A DNA stretch of 42,086 nucleotides from Dehalococcoidia bacterium. Lineage in GTDB: Bacteria; Chloroflexota; Dehalococcoidia; Bin125. The first letter of the stretch is position 1. Every line of letters starts with the position of its first letter. The DNA lies in assembly GCA_022824765.1 (NCBI GenBank), contig JAJDZG010000006.1, positions 1-42,086 of the forward strand, given 5' to 3'. Below are positions 34,291 through 41,352 of the stretch, piece after piece. The notes under the pieces are model-generated. The model made no database searches, was not told where the DNA came from, and saw only the letters and a program-made list of their open reading frames with translations. A program made the translations under genes and the position numbers.

Positions 34291-34986
34291 ATGGACCTCG
34301 AAGGACTGCAAGCGCTGCAGGAGATCGACATCCAGCGCGACCGCGCGATCCGTGAGCTGCAGGCCGTCGCCGACCAGATTGCCGATCCGCCGTTTCTGGC
34401 ACAGCTCGACGCCGAGGTCGAGGCGCAGGCCGACGAGGTTCGTCGCGCCGAACTCTCCGCGCGCGAGGCGCATGCCCATGTGCAGACCGCGGAGCGTCGG
34501 ATCGAAGCTGCCGATGCGCGGCTCTACTCGGGCACGATCACCGATCACCGCACGCTCGAAGAGTTGCAGCGCGACCTCTACTCGCAGCGTCAACAGCTCA
34601 CGCCGACGAAGGATGCTGAGACGCGCGCCGGTCAGGCCGCCGAAGCGGCCCGCGACGCCAGCTCGTGGCTGATGACCCTGCGCACCAATGTTGTCGACGC
34701 CTGGAACGCGAAACAGGCTCAGCTGCGCTCCGAGCGGGCGTCCGCGCAGGAGCAGGTCGACGAGCACGCTCGGCAGATTGCAGAGCTGCGCGAACAGATC
34801 GCCGCCGACGAACTCGCCGTCTATGACCAGTACCGCCGCCGCCGTCCGCGCGTCGTTGCGACCGTGACCGGCGGCGTCTGCGACGAGTGCAGACTGATGG
34901 TGCCGACCGTCGCTGTGACTCGTGCGCGTCGCGGCAACCGCGTGGTCGATTGTCCATCCTGTGGATGCATTCTGCGCGTGACCTAG
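34291..34986 (+). CDS. Coiled-coil protein with C-terminal C4 zinc ribbon (CT398/DUF164-like)
   Basis: A 231-residue protein: two long antiparallel coiled-coil helices (about residues 5-160, LQALQEIDIQRDRAIRELQAVA onward), then a zinc ribbon near the C-terminus with CDECRLMV and CPSCGC. This layout is that of the CT398/DUF164-type putative nucleic-acid-binding zinc ribbon family, where a Chlamydia member interacts with secretion and sigma54 factors; the general role is unknown. It is 32 bases upstream of the recombinase gene. The ATG at 34291 has only a weak ribosome binding site. Confidence 0.85.
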   Translation: MDLEGLQALQEIDIQRDRAIRELQAVADQIADPPFLAQLDAEVEAQADEVRRAELSAREAHAHVQTAERRIEAADARLYSGTITDHRTLEELQRDLYSQRQQLTPTKDAETRAGQAAEAARDASSWLMTLRTNVVDAWNAKQAQLRSERASAQEQVDEHARQIAELREQIAADELAVYDQYRRRRPRVVATVTGGVCDECRLMVPTVAVTRARRGNRVVDCPSCGCILRVT

Positions 34987-35006
34987 TACTCCCGCCGGCA
35001 ACGGCA

Positions 35007-35012
35007 TAGCAT
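35007..35012 (+). promoter_or_regulatory. -10 element of the recombinase-like gene, leaderless type
   Basis: TAGCAT lies 6 bases before the GTG start at 35019; no ribosome binding site is visible. It implies that the recombinase-like gene has its own promoter. Confidence 0.45.
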
Positions 35013-35018
35013 TGCAGC

Positions 35019-36473
35019 GTGCGTGCCATCGGCTACCTCTCGCAGCTCTCTGACCAGATAGCAGGGTCGGTCCGTGGCGGGGGCACGGCGGCGACGTTGG
35101 TGGAGCAGCACGCGTCGTTTCTCGGCTACTGCGAGTCGCACGGGTTCGAACCCACGGCGACATTCCTCGACGCCGCCGCCTCGGCCGAATCGCCCGACCG
35201 TGAGCGCTACGGCATGGCGCAGCTGCTGCGCCACCTCAGCGAGCAAGCGCGCGGCTTCACCGTCGTGGTCGCGCAGTCGTTTGAGCATTTCGGCTCCGAT
35301 CCGACGCAGGCCGTCCGGACGGTCTTGCAGCTGCGAGCTCGCGGCGTGCACGTGGTCTCCCTGGACGACGGTCCGATTGACGACGCATCGCTGGTGACGC
35401 TGTGGCGCGCATCGGCGAGTGACGAGCCGACCTCCGACACCCGCCGCGCGCGGATGATCGAGCGGGCGAAGCTCGGTCAGGCCATCGGCCGGCCTCCCTA
35501 CGGCTACAGGGTCGGCGGCGACGGCCGCTACGAGATCGACGACGATGAGGCGGATGTCGTTCGGCGCATGTTCAACCTCAGCCTGCGCGACGGATTGGGC
35601 ATCCGCCGGATCGCACAGCGGCTCAACGCCGACGGATTCCGAACTCGGCGCGGGCGATACTGGAGCATGGTCACGATCCGCGACCTGTTGCGCAATCCGG
35701 TCTACATCGGCCGCTACGACAGACTCGGCGTGAGCGTTGACGGCAATCATCCGGCGATCATCTCCGAGCCTGACTTCCACCAGGTCGGCAAGCAGATGGC
35801 CGAGCGCCGCACCGCGACCGGCGTGAGCCATCCGTCCGACTTCCTGCTGGCCGGCCTCGTCTGGTGCGGCGAGGACCAGACCCGCATGATCGGTGTCACC
35901 CGGCGGCATCAACGCCGCACCGACGGCGGCGAGCGAGAGTCGGTCGCCTACCGCTACTACCAATCCGAGGCGCGCACGAACCAATCGGTTGGCGGGTACC
36001 ACACGTGCCGCGCAGACGAGCTTGAGCAAGCCGTGGTCGCGCAGATTCGGGGCGACGAGGGTGGCGGTGAAGCGACCGTCCTGAACATCGGTCGTGACGC
36101 CACCGAGCTGGCCGCGGAGACCGCCGTCGCCCTGTCCGCGGCGAGCGCGAGGCTGCGCGCCATCGAGCGCAGTCTGGCCCTGCTGCTCGAGGATGCCGCC
36201 GCCGGCGATCCGTCGCAGCCCGCGCTGAGCGAGGCCGGCGCAACGATCGTCGAACAGTGGGAATCGGCCCATGCCGATCTGTCCGATCTGCAGAGTCGCG
36301 CGTTGGCGCACGAGCGGGACAGCGAGCGTCGCCGACTGCGGGAGCAACGTGTGCAGCAGGTTCGCGAGGAGTGGGGCGACTTGCCCTTTGCGAAGCAGCG
36401 CGAACTGATCGAGCATCTGGTGTCGCGCGTCGTCGTCTTCGATGACTCGGTCACGACCCACTTCAACGCTTGA
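35019..36473 (+). CDS. Large serine recombinase-like protein with degenerate catalytic domain
   Basis: A 484-residue protein with the order of a large serine recombinase: resolvase-like domain (1-125), recombinase DNA-binding domain (about 145-245, AKLGQAIGRPPYGYRV ... WSMVTIRDLLRNPVYIGRY), zinc-ribbon region (about 265-335) and a C-terminal coiled coil (about 345-460). The catalytic residues are missing. Where active enzymes have YxRxS near residue 10, this reads GYLSQLSDQ (Arg lost, Ser shifted). Where they have RLxR it reads SFEHFGSD. The zinc ribbon keeps only two cysteines (LVWCGED and YHTCRAD). The frame is nonetheless intact, with normal composition. It is surrounded by core genes, with no att sites or phage genes seen. 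Probably a domesticated DNA-binding protein. Confidence 0.85.
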   Translation: MRAIGYLSQLSDQIAGSVRGGGTAATLVEQHASFLGYCESHGFEPTATFLDAAASAESPDRERYGMAQLLRHLSEQARGFTVVVAQSFEHFGSDPTQAVRTVLQLRARGVHVVSLDDGPIDDASLVTLWRASASDEPTSDTRRARMIERAKLGQAIGRPPYGYRVGGDGRYEIDDDEADVVRRMFNLSLRDGLGIRRIAQRLNADGFRTRRGRYWSMVTIRDLLRNPVYIGRYDRLGVSVDGNHPAIISEPDFHQVGKQMAERRTATGVSHPSDFLLAGLVWCGEDQTRMIGVTRRHQRRTDGGERESVAYRYYQSEARTNQSVGGYHTCRADELEQAVVAQIRGDEGGGEATVLNIGRDATELAAETAVALSAASARLRAIERSLALLLEDAAAGDPSQPALSEAGATIVEQWESAHADLSDLQSRALAHERDSERRRLREQRVQQVREEWGDLPFAKQRELIEHLVSRVVVFDDSVTTHFNA

Positions 36474-36490
36474 GCCGCCGCAGCGGCCGA

Positions 36491-36496
36491 TATGCT
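36491..36496 (+). promoter_or_regulatory. -10 element of rnhA, leaderless type
   Basis: TATGCT lies 7 bases before ATG 36504. Position and lack of a ribosome binding site fit the leaderless pattern and favour 36504 over 36492 as the rnhA start. Confidence 0.45.
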
Positions 36497-36503
36497 GCTG
36501 GGC

Positions 36504-36899
36504 ATGCGTCTGATCGCCTACGCCGACGGTGCCTCTCGCGGCAATCCTGGTCCCGCCGCCTACGGCGCGGTGCTCTGCGACCCTGATGGCTCCGAGCGGG
36601 ACGCCTGGGGCAACCGGATTGGCAGAGCGACGAACAACGTGGCCGAGTATCACGGCGCGATCGCCGCGGTCGAGGCCGCCCTCGAAGCCGGCGCCACCGA
36701 GCTTGAGTTGCGGCTCGACTCGGAGTTGATCGTGCGCCAGCTGCAGGGCCGCTACCGAGTTCGACACAAGGATCTCAAGCCGCTCTTCGAACAGCTCAGC
36801 GGTCTGATTGACCAGCTCGATCGTTTTCGGGCGTCGCACGTCCGCCGCCATCTCAATCAGCGCGCCGACGCGCTCGCCAACGAAGCGCTGGATCGTTGA
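36504..36899 (+). CDS. rnhA: Ribonuclease HI family protein
   Basis: A 131-residue RNase HI-type nuclease that cleaves the RNA of RNA-DNA hybrids. The active-site acids are present: Asp in YADGASRGNPGPAAYG, Glu in TNNVAEYHGAI, Asp in LRLDSELIVRQL, and Asp in QRADALANEAL. It belongs to the shorter group without the basic protrusion of the E. coli enzyme. Starts at 36492 or 36504 are possible; 36504 gives the family-typical MRLIAYADG and fits the upstream TATGCT. The 3' end lies about 20 bases before the mature RNase P RNA. Confidence 0.92.
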   Translation: MRLIAYADGASRGNPGPAAYGAVLCDPDGSERDAWGNRIGRATNNVAEYHGAIAAVEAALEAGATELELRLDSELIVRQLQGRYRVRHKDLKPLFEQLSGLIDQLDRFRASHVRRHLNQRADALANEALDR

Positions 36900-36918
36900 G
36901 AGCGCGATAGAGTGGAGT

Positions 36919-37318
36919 CGCCAGGCCGCCGGGCGGCCGCGGCGCGACGGCTTCGGTCGCTGCGTCGAGGAAAGTCCGGGCTCCGCGGGACAGGGCGCTG
37001 GGTAACTCCCAGGCAGGGCGACCTGACGGAAAGCGCACAGAAACACACCGCCAACCCGATGCCGCGCCTCGCGTTTGCGAAGTGCGGCGGCGTCGGCGGC
37101 AAGGGTGAGATGGTGCGGTAAGAGCGCACCAGCGGTCGGGTGACCGGCCGGCTGAGCAAGCCCCGCCCGGAGCAAGACCAAATAGGGAGGCGTCGGCTCG
37201 TCCCGGGCCGCCTCCGGGTAGGTCGCTCGAGGCGGCGGGTAACCGTCGTCCCAGATGGATGGCCGCCGCCCGATGCGCAACCATCGGGTACAGAACCCGG
37301 CTTACAGGCGGCCTGGCG
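36919..37318 (+). ncRNA. rnpB: RNase P RNA
   Basis: The catalytic RNA that removes 5' leaders from pre-tRNA. The ends pair perfectly for 12 bp to form helix P1: CGCCAGGCCGCC (36919-36930) with GGCGGCCTGGCG (37307-37318). The conserved core is present: GAGGAAAGTCCGGGCTCC at 36967-36984, GGTAAGAGCGCACCAG near 37117-37132, AGATGGATGGCCGCC near 37253-37267 and ACAGAACCCGGCTTACA at 37290-37306. TAGAGT at 36908-36913 is well placed as a -10 for a 5' end near 36919, partly in the rnhA-rnpB gap. murE follows 36 bases after the 3' end; no terminator is visible between them. Confidence 0.96.
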
Positions 37319-37354
37319 TCCGCCGCCTGCGAGATCACTGGAAACCGACGTGCC

Positions 37355-38869
37355 ATGACCAAACCACTCAGGCGACTCTTGAGCGAGGCAGCGCTGGACG
37401 TTGATCCGCCGCCAAACGACATCACGGTGGCGGATGTCACGCAGGACTCTCGCCAGGTCAAGACCGACAGTCTGTTCGTTGCGATTCCTGGATTCTCAGT
37501 CGACGGGCATCAGTTCCTGGATGCGGCTGCCGCCCAGGGCGCTTCCGCGCTGATCGTGCAGGCCGACCACCGCGATCTCTGGCGGCCCGTCGCCGCCGCA
37601 TACCCCGATCTGGCGGTCGTTGCGGTCGACGACACCCGTTCGGCGCTGGCGAGGATTGCCGCCGCGTTCCACGACTTCCCGGCTGACCACCTCACGATCG
37701 TCGGCGTGACTGGCACGGACGGCAAGTCCACGACCACCTATCTCACGCACGCGATGCTCGCAGCTGCCGGGCATCGCAGCGGACTGCTCAACGGTGTCGA
37801 GTTCCAGATCGGCGGCGAATGGCGTCGCAACGAGACCGGCGAGACCACGCCGGAGGCGGACGTCATCCAGGCGTCGCTCGCGGCGATGGTCGCCGCTGGT
37901 GACACGCATGCCGTTCTGGAAGTCAGTTCGCATGGACTCGAACTCAACCGCGTCGATGGCATCAACCCGCGGGTTGCCGTCTTCACGGGCTTGGCCGACG
38001 ACCACCTCGACTTTCACGGAACGCGCGAACGTTACCTGGCCGCAAAGCTGAAGCTCTTCCAGTCGCTCGATGCTCAGGCGCGAGGTACCGCCGTCGTCCG
38101 AGCGGAGGACGACCTCCGAGACACCATCTCGGCCGCGCACCAGGGCGTGACGACAATCGTCACGGCTCGACCCGGCGAGATCGCCGATGTCAGCGTGCTG
38201 GCCAGTTCGCTGGACGCGCGAGGCTCCGAGGTTCGCATCGTGACCCCGGCTGGAGCGCTCGGCGCGCGCCTCCCGATGCCGGGCAGCTACAACCTGGGCA
38301 ATCTGGCGCTGGCCGCGGGCACGGCATGGTCGCTCGGGGTCGGTCCCGTCGCGATGCAGGCGGCGCTCTCGGATCTGCGTCCCGTACCAGGACGGATGGA
38401 GCCGATCGAGGCGGGCCAGCCGTTCACGGTGATCGTGGACGCGGCCGCGACTGGTCCCGCGCTAGGGCTGGCGCTGGAGACCCTCAAGCCTCACGTGCTG
38501 GGACGTCTGATCCTCGTCTTCGGCGTCGCCGGGGAGCGCGATCCGCTGCGCAAGGTCAGCATGGCTGACGCCGCTGCTCGACTCGCTGATCACACGGTGA
38601 TCACCAATGAGAACCCTCGCTCGGAGGATCCAGCTGAGATGGTCGAGGAGATCGCCCTACACTTCCTGGCTTCGGGTGGGGAGTCGTTCGACCAGCGCCC
38701 GGATCGACGCGACGCGATTGAGCGCGCGGTTGCGTTGGCCCAACCCGATGACCTGGTCCTGATCGCGGGCAAGGGGGCGGAGCCGACCATGATCACTGCG
38801 GACCGCATTACGCCGTGGGACGACCGTGAGGTCGCGCGCGAAGTGATTCGGTCTCGTCTATCGCGCTAG
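37355..38869 (+). CDS. murE: UDP-N-acetylmuramyl-tripeptide synthetase
   Basis: A cytoplasmic Mur ligase that adds the third amino acid to UDP-MurNAc-L-Ala-D-Glu. The 504-residue protein has the substrate-binding N-domain (VTQDSRQVKTDSLFVAIPG), P-loop GVTGTDGKSTTTYL, TTPEADVIQ, the SSHGLELNRVDG block, and the Lys in AAKLKLF that is carbamylated in relatives. The diamino-acid selector reads ENPR where meso-diaminopimelate enzymes have DNPR; Arg is kept, so diaminopimelate is likely but not certain. Other mur genes are absent from the window. Start ATG 37355 lies after rnpB. Confidence 0.94.
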   Translation: MTKPLRRLLSEAALDVDPPPNDITVADVTQDSRQVKTDSLFVAIPGFSVDGHQFLDAAAAQGASALIVQADHRDLWRPVAAAYPDLAVVAVDDTRSALARIAAAFHDFPADHLTIVGVTGTDGKSTTTYLTHAMLAAAGHRSGLLNGVEFQIGGEWRRNETGETTPEADVIQASLAAMVAAGDTHAVLEVSSHGLELNRVDGINPRVAVFTGLADDHLDFHGTRERYLAAKLKLFQSLDAQARGTAVVRAEDDLRDTISAAHQGVTTIVTARPGEIADVSVLASSLDARGSEVRIVTPAGALGARLPMPGSYNLGNLALAAGTAWSLGVGPVAMQAALSDLRPVPGRMEPIEAGQPFTVIVDAAATGPALGLALETLKPHVLGRLILVFGVAGERDPLRKVSMADAAARLADHTVITNENPRSEDPAEMVEEIALHFLASGGESFDQRPDRRDAIERAVALAQPDDLVLIAGKGAEPTMITADRITPWDDREVAREVIRSRLSR

Positions 38870-38881
38870 CGGGCGAGCGCA

Positions 38882-38887
38882 TACCCT
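38882..38887 (+). promoter_or_regulatory. Possible -10 of the aminotransferase gene
   Basis: TACCCT precedes the aminotransferase by about 40 bases, allowing a short leader that carries its GGAG ribosome binding site (38914-38917). No -35 is convincing. Confidence 0.3.
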
Positions 38888-38924
38888 GTGGCCAGAGACG
38901 CCTCGAATGCCCTGGAGCTCGACG

Positions 38925-40268
38925 ATGGACTACATCCAATACCGCGCGCTGGTTGAAGACGACCTACAGCACTGGGTTCACCCGCTCTTCCATCCCGACT
39001 TCCACCAGGAGCCGGTGATGTTCGAGCGCGGCGAGGGCGTGTACATCTACGGTGCCGACGGGCGGCGCTACATCGACGGTTTGGCCGCGCTCTGGAACGT
39101 CGCCGTGGGACACGGTCGCGAGGAGCTGGGCCAGGCCGCGCTCGAGCAGATGTCGAAGCTGGGCTTCTCCAACTCCTACGAGGGCTACACCAACGAGCCG
39201 GCCATTCGTCTGGCCAAGAAGGTGATCGAGCTCGCCTACGACAACATGCAGGCGGTCTACTTCACCAACTCCGGCTCCGAATCGAACGAGACCAACGTCA
39301 AGGCGGCGCGCTTCTACTGGATTCAGAAGGGTCGGCCCGAGAAGCAGAAGATCATCACCCGCGTCGAGGCCTATCACGGCAACACCGTCGCGATGACCGC
39401 CGCTACGGGCATGCAGGTCTTCAAGCCGCAGTTCGGCCGTCCCGTGCCGGACATCATCAACGCCACGACGCCCGACGCCACACCGACCGGCGGCGGGCGG
39501 ATCGACAGCGGCAACCTGATGATCGACAACATCGTGGCGACGATTGAACAGGAAGGTCCTGATTCGGTCGCTGCGGTGATCGCCGAGCCCGTGCAGGGCG
39601 CCGGCGGGGTCTATCCGCCGCCCGACGACTACTTCCCGCGCTTGCGCGAGGTCTGCGACCGCTACGAGGTGCTGCTGATCGCGGACGAAGTGATCACCGG
39701 CTTCGGACGCACGGGCAAGTGGTTCGCACTCGAGCACTTCGACGTCCAGCCTGACATGATGTCGATCGCCAAGGCGATCACGTCGGGCTACATCCCGATG
39801 GGCGCCGCGATCTGGTCCAAGGACGTGCACGACACGATCACCGAGGGTCCCGGCAAGTTCATGCACGCCTACACCAACTCCGGACACGCGGCCGGCGCCG
39901 CCGTCGGATTGCGGAACCTGCAGATCTTTGAGGACGAGGGACTGGTCGAGAATGCCGCCGCACGCGGCGATCAACTGCTGTCGGGTTTGCAGCGGCTGAC
40001 CGAGAATCCGCACATCGGCAACGTGCGCGGTCTGGGCTTCATGTGCGGCTTCGACATCCTCAAGGATCCCGAGACTGACGAGGCGTTCCCGGCGTCGGAC
40101 GGGATGGGCGCGAAGCTGCTCAAGGCCTGCCAGAGCCGCGGGCTGATCAGCCGAGTCCGCAACGATGGCTATCTGCTCGCCCCACCGCTCGTGGCGACGA
40201 AGGAGCAGGTCGACGAGATTCTGACTATCGTCGAGGACTCCGTCCGCGAGGTCACCTCGGCGCTGTAG
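38925..40268 (+). CDS. Class III (omega) aminotransferase
   Basis: A 447-residue PLP-dependent aminotransferase of the class III family (aspartate aminotransferase family in many annotations), with YIYGADGRRYIDGLAALWNV, the cofactor block TNSGSESNETNVKAARFYW, AYHGNTVAMTAATG, Asp in LLIADEVITGFGRTG, and the Schiff-base Lys in SIAKAITSGYIPMGA. Substrate is not fixed by sequence; omega-amino acids or amines with pyruvate are typical. ATG 38907 also opens the frame, but GGAG at 38914-38917 lies 7 bases before ATG 38925, so I chose the latter. No biosynthetic partner genes adjoin it. Confidence 0.92.
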   Translation: MDYIQYRALVEDDLQHWVHPLFHPDFHQEPVMFERGEGVYIYGADGRRYIDGLAALWNVAVGHGREELGQAALEQMSKLGFSNSYEGYTNEPAIRLAKKVIELAYDNMQAVYFTNSGSESNETNVKAARFYWIQKGRPEKQKIITRVEAYHGNTVAMTAATGMQVFKPQFGRPVPDIINATTPDATPTGGGRIDSGNLMIDNIVATIEQEGPDSVAAVIAEPVQGAGGVYPPPDDYFPRLREVCDRYEVLLIADEVITGFGRTGKWFALEHFDVQPDMMSIAKAITSGYIPMGAAIWSKDVHDTITEGPGKFMHAYTNSGHAAGAAVGLRNLQIFEDEGLVENAAARGDQLLSGLQRLTENPHIGNVRGLGFMCGFDILKDPETDEAFPASDGMGAKLLKACQSRGLISRVRNDGYLLAPPLVATKEQVDEILTIVEDSVREVTSAL

Positions 40269-40276
40269 GCCCTGAC

Positions 40277-40306
40277 TTGCCAAGTCGTCGCCTTCTCGCC
40301 TATCAT
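40277..40306 (+). promoter_or_regulatory. Near-consensus promoter of the small transcription unit
   Basis: TTGCCA (-35, 40277-40282; 5 of 6), an 18-base spacer, TATCAT (-10, 40301-40306; 5 of 6). Among the strongest sigma70-type matches I see in the window. Predicted transcription start near 40313. Confidence 0.7.
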
Positions 40307-40333
40307 GCGGGGCAGGAAAGGAGGTGATGCAAC

Positions 40334-40399
40334 TTGGGACATAGCCAACTCTCGCCCAGGTACCGACGACGCAGCGCAGTGGAGGTGGGCGCCTCCTAG
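40334..40399 (+). CDS. 21-residue peptide with maximal ribosome binding site
   Basis: A TTG-initiated ORF of 21 codons plus TAG. GGAGG ends 9 bases before the TTG and sits inside a 13-base full complement to the 16S 3' end, far stronger than any other site in the window. The peptide is small and basic with four Arg in five codons (RYRRR, residues 9-13, codons AGG-TAC-CGA-CGA-CGC). The stop codon lies at the base of a hairpin. It could be a functional microprotein or a leader peptide whose Arg cluster slows ribosomes. An ATG at 40327 overlapping the ribosome binding site would give only five codons and is not favoured. Confidence 0.5.
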   Translation: MGHSQLSPRYRRRSAVEVGAS

Positions 40400-40442
40400 C
40401 CGCTGAGACCAAACGTCGCCCGGACACCTGGGCGAACATGCG

Positions 40443-40480
40443 CGACCCCGAGCCGCCCAGCTCGGGGTCGTTTCGTTTCT
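40443..40480 (+). terminator. Rho-independent terminator
   Basis: GACCCCGAGC (40444-40453), loop CGCCCA, GCTCGGGGTC (40460-40469) form a perfect 10-bp stem, 11 bp with the flanking C-G pair, followed by GTTTCGTTTCT. It closes the small transcription unit upstream of birA. Confidence 0.85.
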
Positions 40481-40505
40481 CCGCCCACTCGCAGCGCGGG
40501 ATGGC

Positions 40506-40511
40506 TACTCT
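40506..40511 (+). promoter_or_regulatory. -10 element of birA, leaderless type
   Basis: TACTCT lies 6 bases before the birA ATG. Since a strong terminator lies just upstream and no ribosome binding site is visible, birA is probably transcribed separately from the small unit. Confidence 0.5.
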
Positions 40512-40517
40512 TCAAGC

Positions 40518-41327
40518 ATGTCTGAAGCCTCGCTGCTGCCGCCCGAACGCCGACTCGACCTTGAGCGGGTCCGAGCTCTGCTGACGACGGAGAGCGTCGC
40601 TCGCGAGCTGCATTACCTGGTGCAGACGACATCCACGATGGACGATGCGCGTCGCCTGGCGGAAGCGGGCGCGCCGCACGGCGCTGTCGTCGTGGCGGAC
40701 GAGCAGACCGCTGGACGAGGCACCAAGGGGCGCGTCTGGGTGTCGCCGGCTGGTCAGAGCATCCACACGACGCTGATCGTGCGTCCCACGACGGAGGCGC
40801 TGAAGCGGCTCAGCATTGTGTCGCCGGTGGCCGCAACGGACGCTGTTCGGGTCGCGGCCTCGCTCGAGCCGTCGATCAAGTGGCCCAACGACATTCAGAT
40901 CGAGCAACGCAAGCTCGGCGGCATCCTGATTGAGGCGGAGTGGCGGGACGGTCAGCCGGCGTACGCTCTGGTTGGGATCGGGATCAACGTCAACTTCGAC
41001 CCGGCGCCGTGGGCGTCGGTGATCGATCGGCCGGCGACCAGTCTGATGATTGAACTCGGCCGGGAGTCGCCGCGCGAGCCGCTGCTGGCGGCTCTGTACA
41101 ACGCGTTTGAGCGACGGCTGGCTCAGGCGGGTGAGGCCGTGCTGCATGACACGTGGCAGGCGCGACTCGACACGTTGGGCAAGGACGTCACCGTCACGTT
41201 TGCAGGCGGCGAGGCGGTGCATGGTCGCGCAACGGGAGTCGATCGGGACGGCGCGCTGATCGTCCGACGCGACGACGGCGCTGAACAGGCATTCATCGCT
41301 GGTGAAGTGACGCTCCGACTCGCTTGA
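40518..41327 (+). CDS. birA: Biotin--[acetyl-CoA-carboxylase] ligase
   Basis: Attaches biotin to the carrier domain of acetyl-CoA carboxylase, thus supporting fatty acid synthesis (fabD and acpP are in this window). The 269-residue protein has TTSTMDDARRLAEAG, the adenylate-binding loop QTAGRGTKGRVWVS, IKWPNDIQI, RKLGGILIE and GIGINVNF, and a small C-terminal SH3-like domain (DVTVTFAGGEAVHGRATGVD). It lacks the N-terminal winged helix of E. coli BirA, so it is a monofunctional ligase and not a repressor. Confidence 0.95.
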   Translation: MSEASLLPPERRLDLERVRALLTTESVARELHYLVQTTSTMDDARRLAEAGAPHGAVVVADEQTAGRGTKGRVWVSPAGQSIHTTLIVRPTTEALKRLSIVSPVAATDAVRVAASLEPSIKWPNDIQIEQRKLGGILIEAEWRDGQPAYALVGIGINVNFDPAPWASVIDRPATSLMIELGRESPREPLLAALYNAFERRLAQAGEAVLHDTWQARLDTLGKDVTVTFAGGEAVHGRATGVDRDGALIVRRDDGAEQAFIAGEVTLRLA

Positions 41328-41352
41328 GGCAGACGCGTGACACTTGTGGAAC

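Larger units (their letters stand above)
40313..40480 (+). ncRNA. Small orphan transcript with leader peptide and terminator
   Basis: A predicted RNA of about 165 bases between promoter 40277-40306 and terminator 40444-40480. From 5' to 3' it holds GAAAGGAGGTGAT (40316-40328), which is a perfect 13-base complement to the usual 3' end of 16S rRNA; a 21-codon ORF; a hairpin GGAGG-TGGGCG-CCTCC (40381-40396); a second 8-bp hairpin with an ACAC loop (40416-40435); and the terminator. The second arm of the first hairpin can alternatively pair with the ribosome-binding AGGAGG at 40319-40324. It could be a small-protein mRNA, a regulatory RNA, or a cis leader; birA downstream appears to have its own -10. 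I do not recognise a known family. Confidence 0.6.

Noticed and set aside
35142-35153. Palindrome GGGTTCGAACCC, like a tRNA T-loop or an integrase attachment core
   Set aside because: It lies inside the recombinase-like coding sequence; flanks do not form T, anticodon or acceptor stems, and no second copy was seen.
34983-37280. 765-codon minus-strand open frame opposite the recombinase gene and rnpB
   Set aside because: It runs through the RNase P RNA gene and has no recognisable domain; it is a high-GC shadow.
40327-40344. ATG-started five-codon ORF overlapping the ribosome binding site
   Set aside because: The ATG lies within the anti-SD-pairing block, too close for initiation; the TTG ORF with correct spacing is the better candidate.
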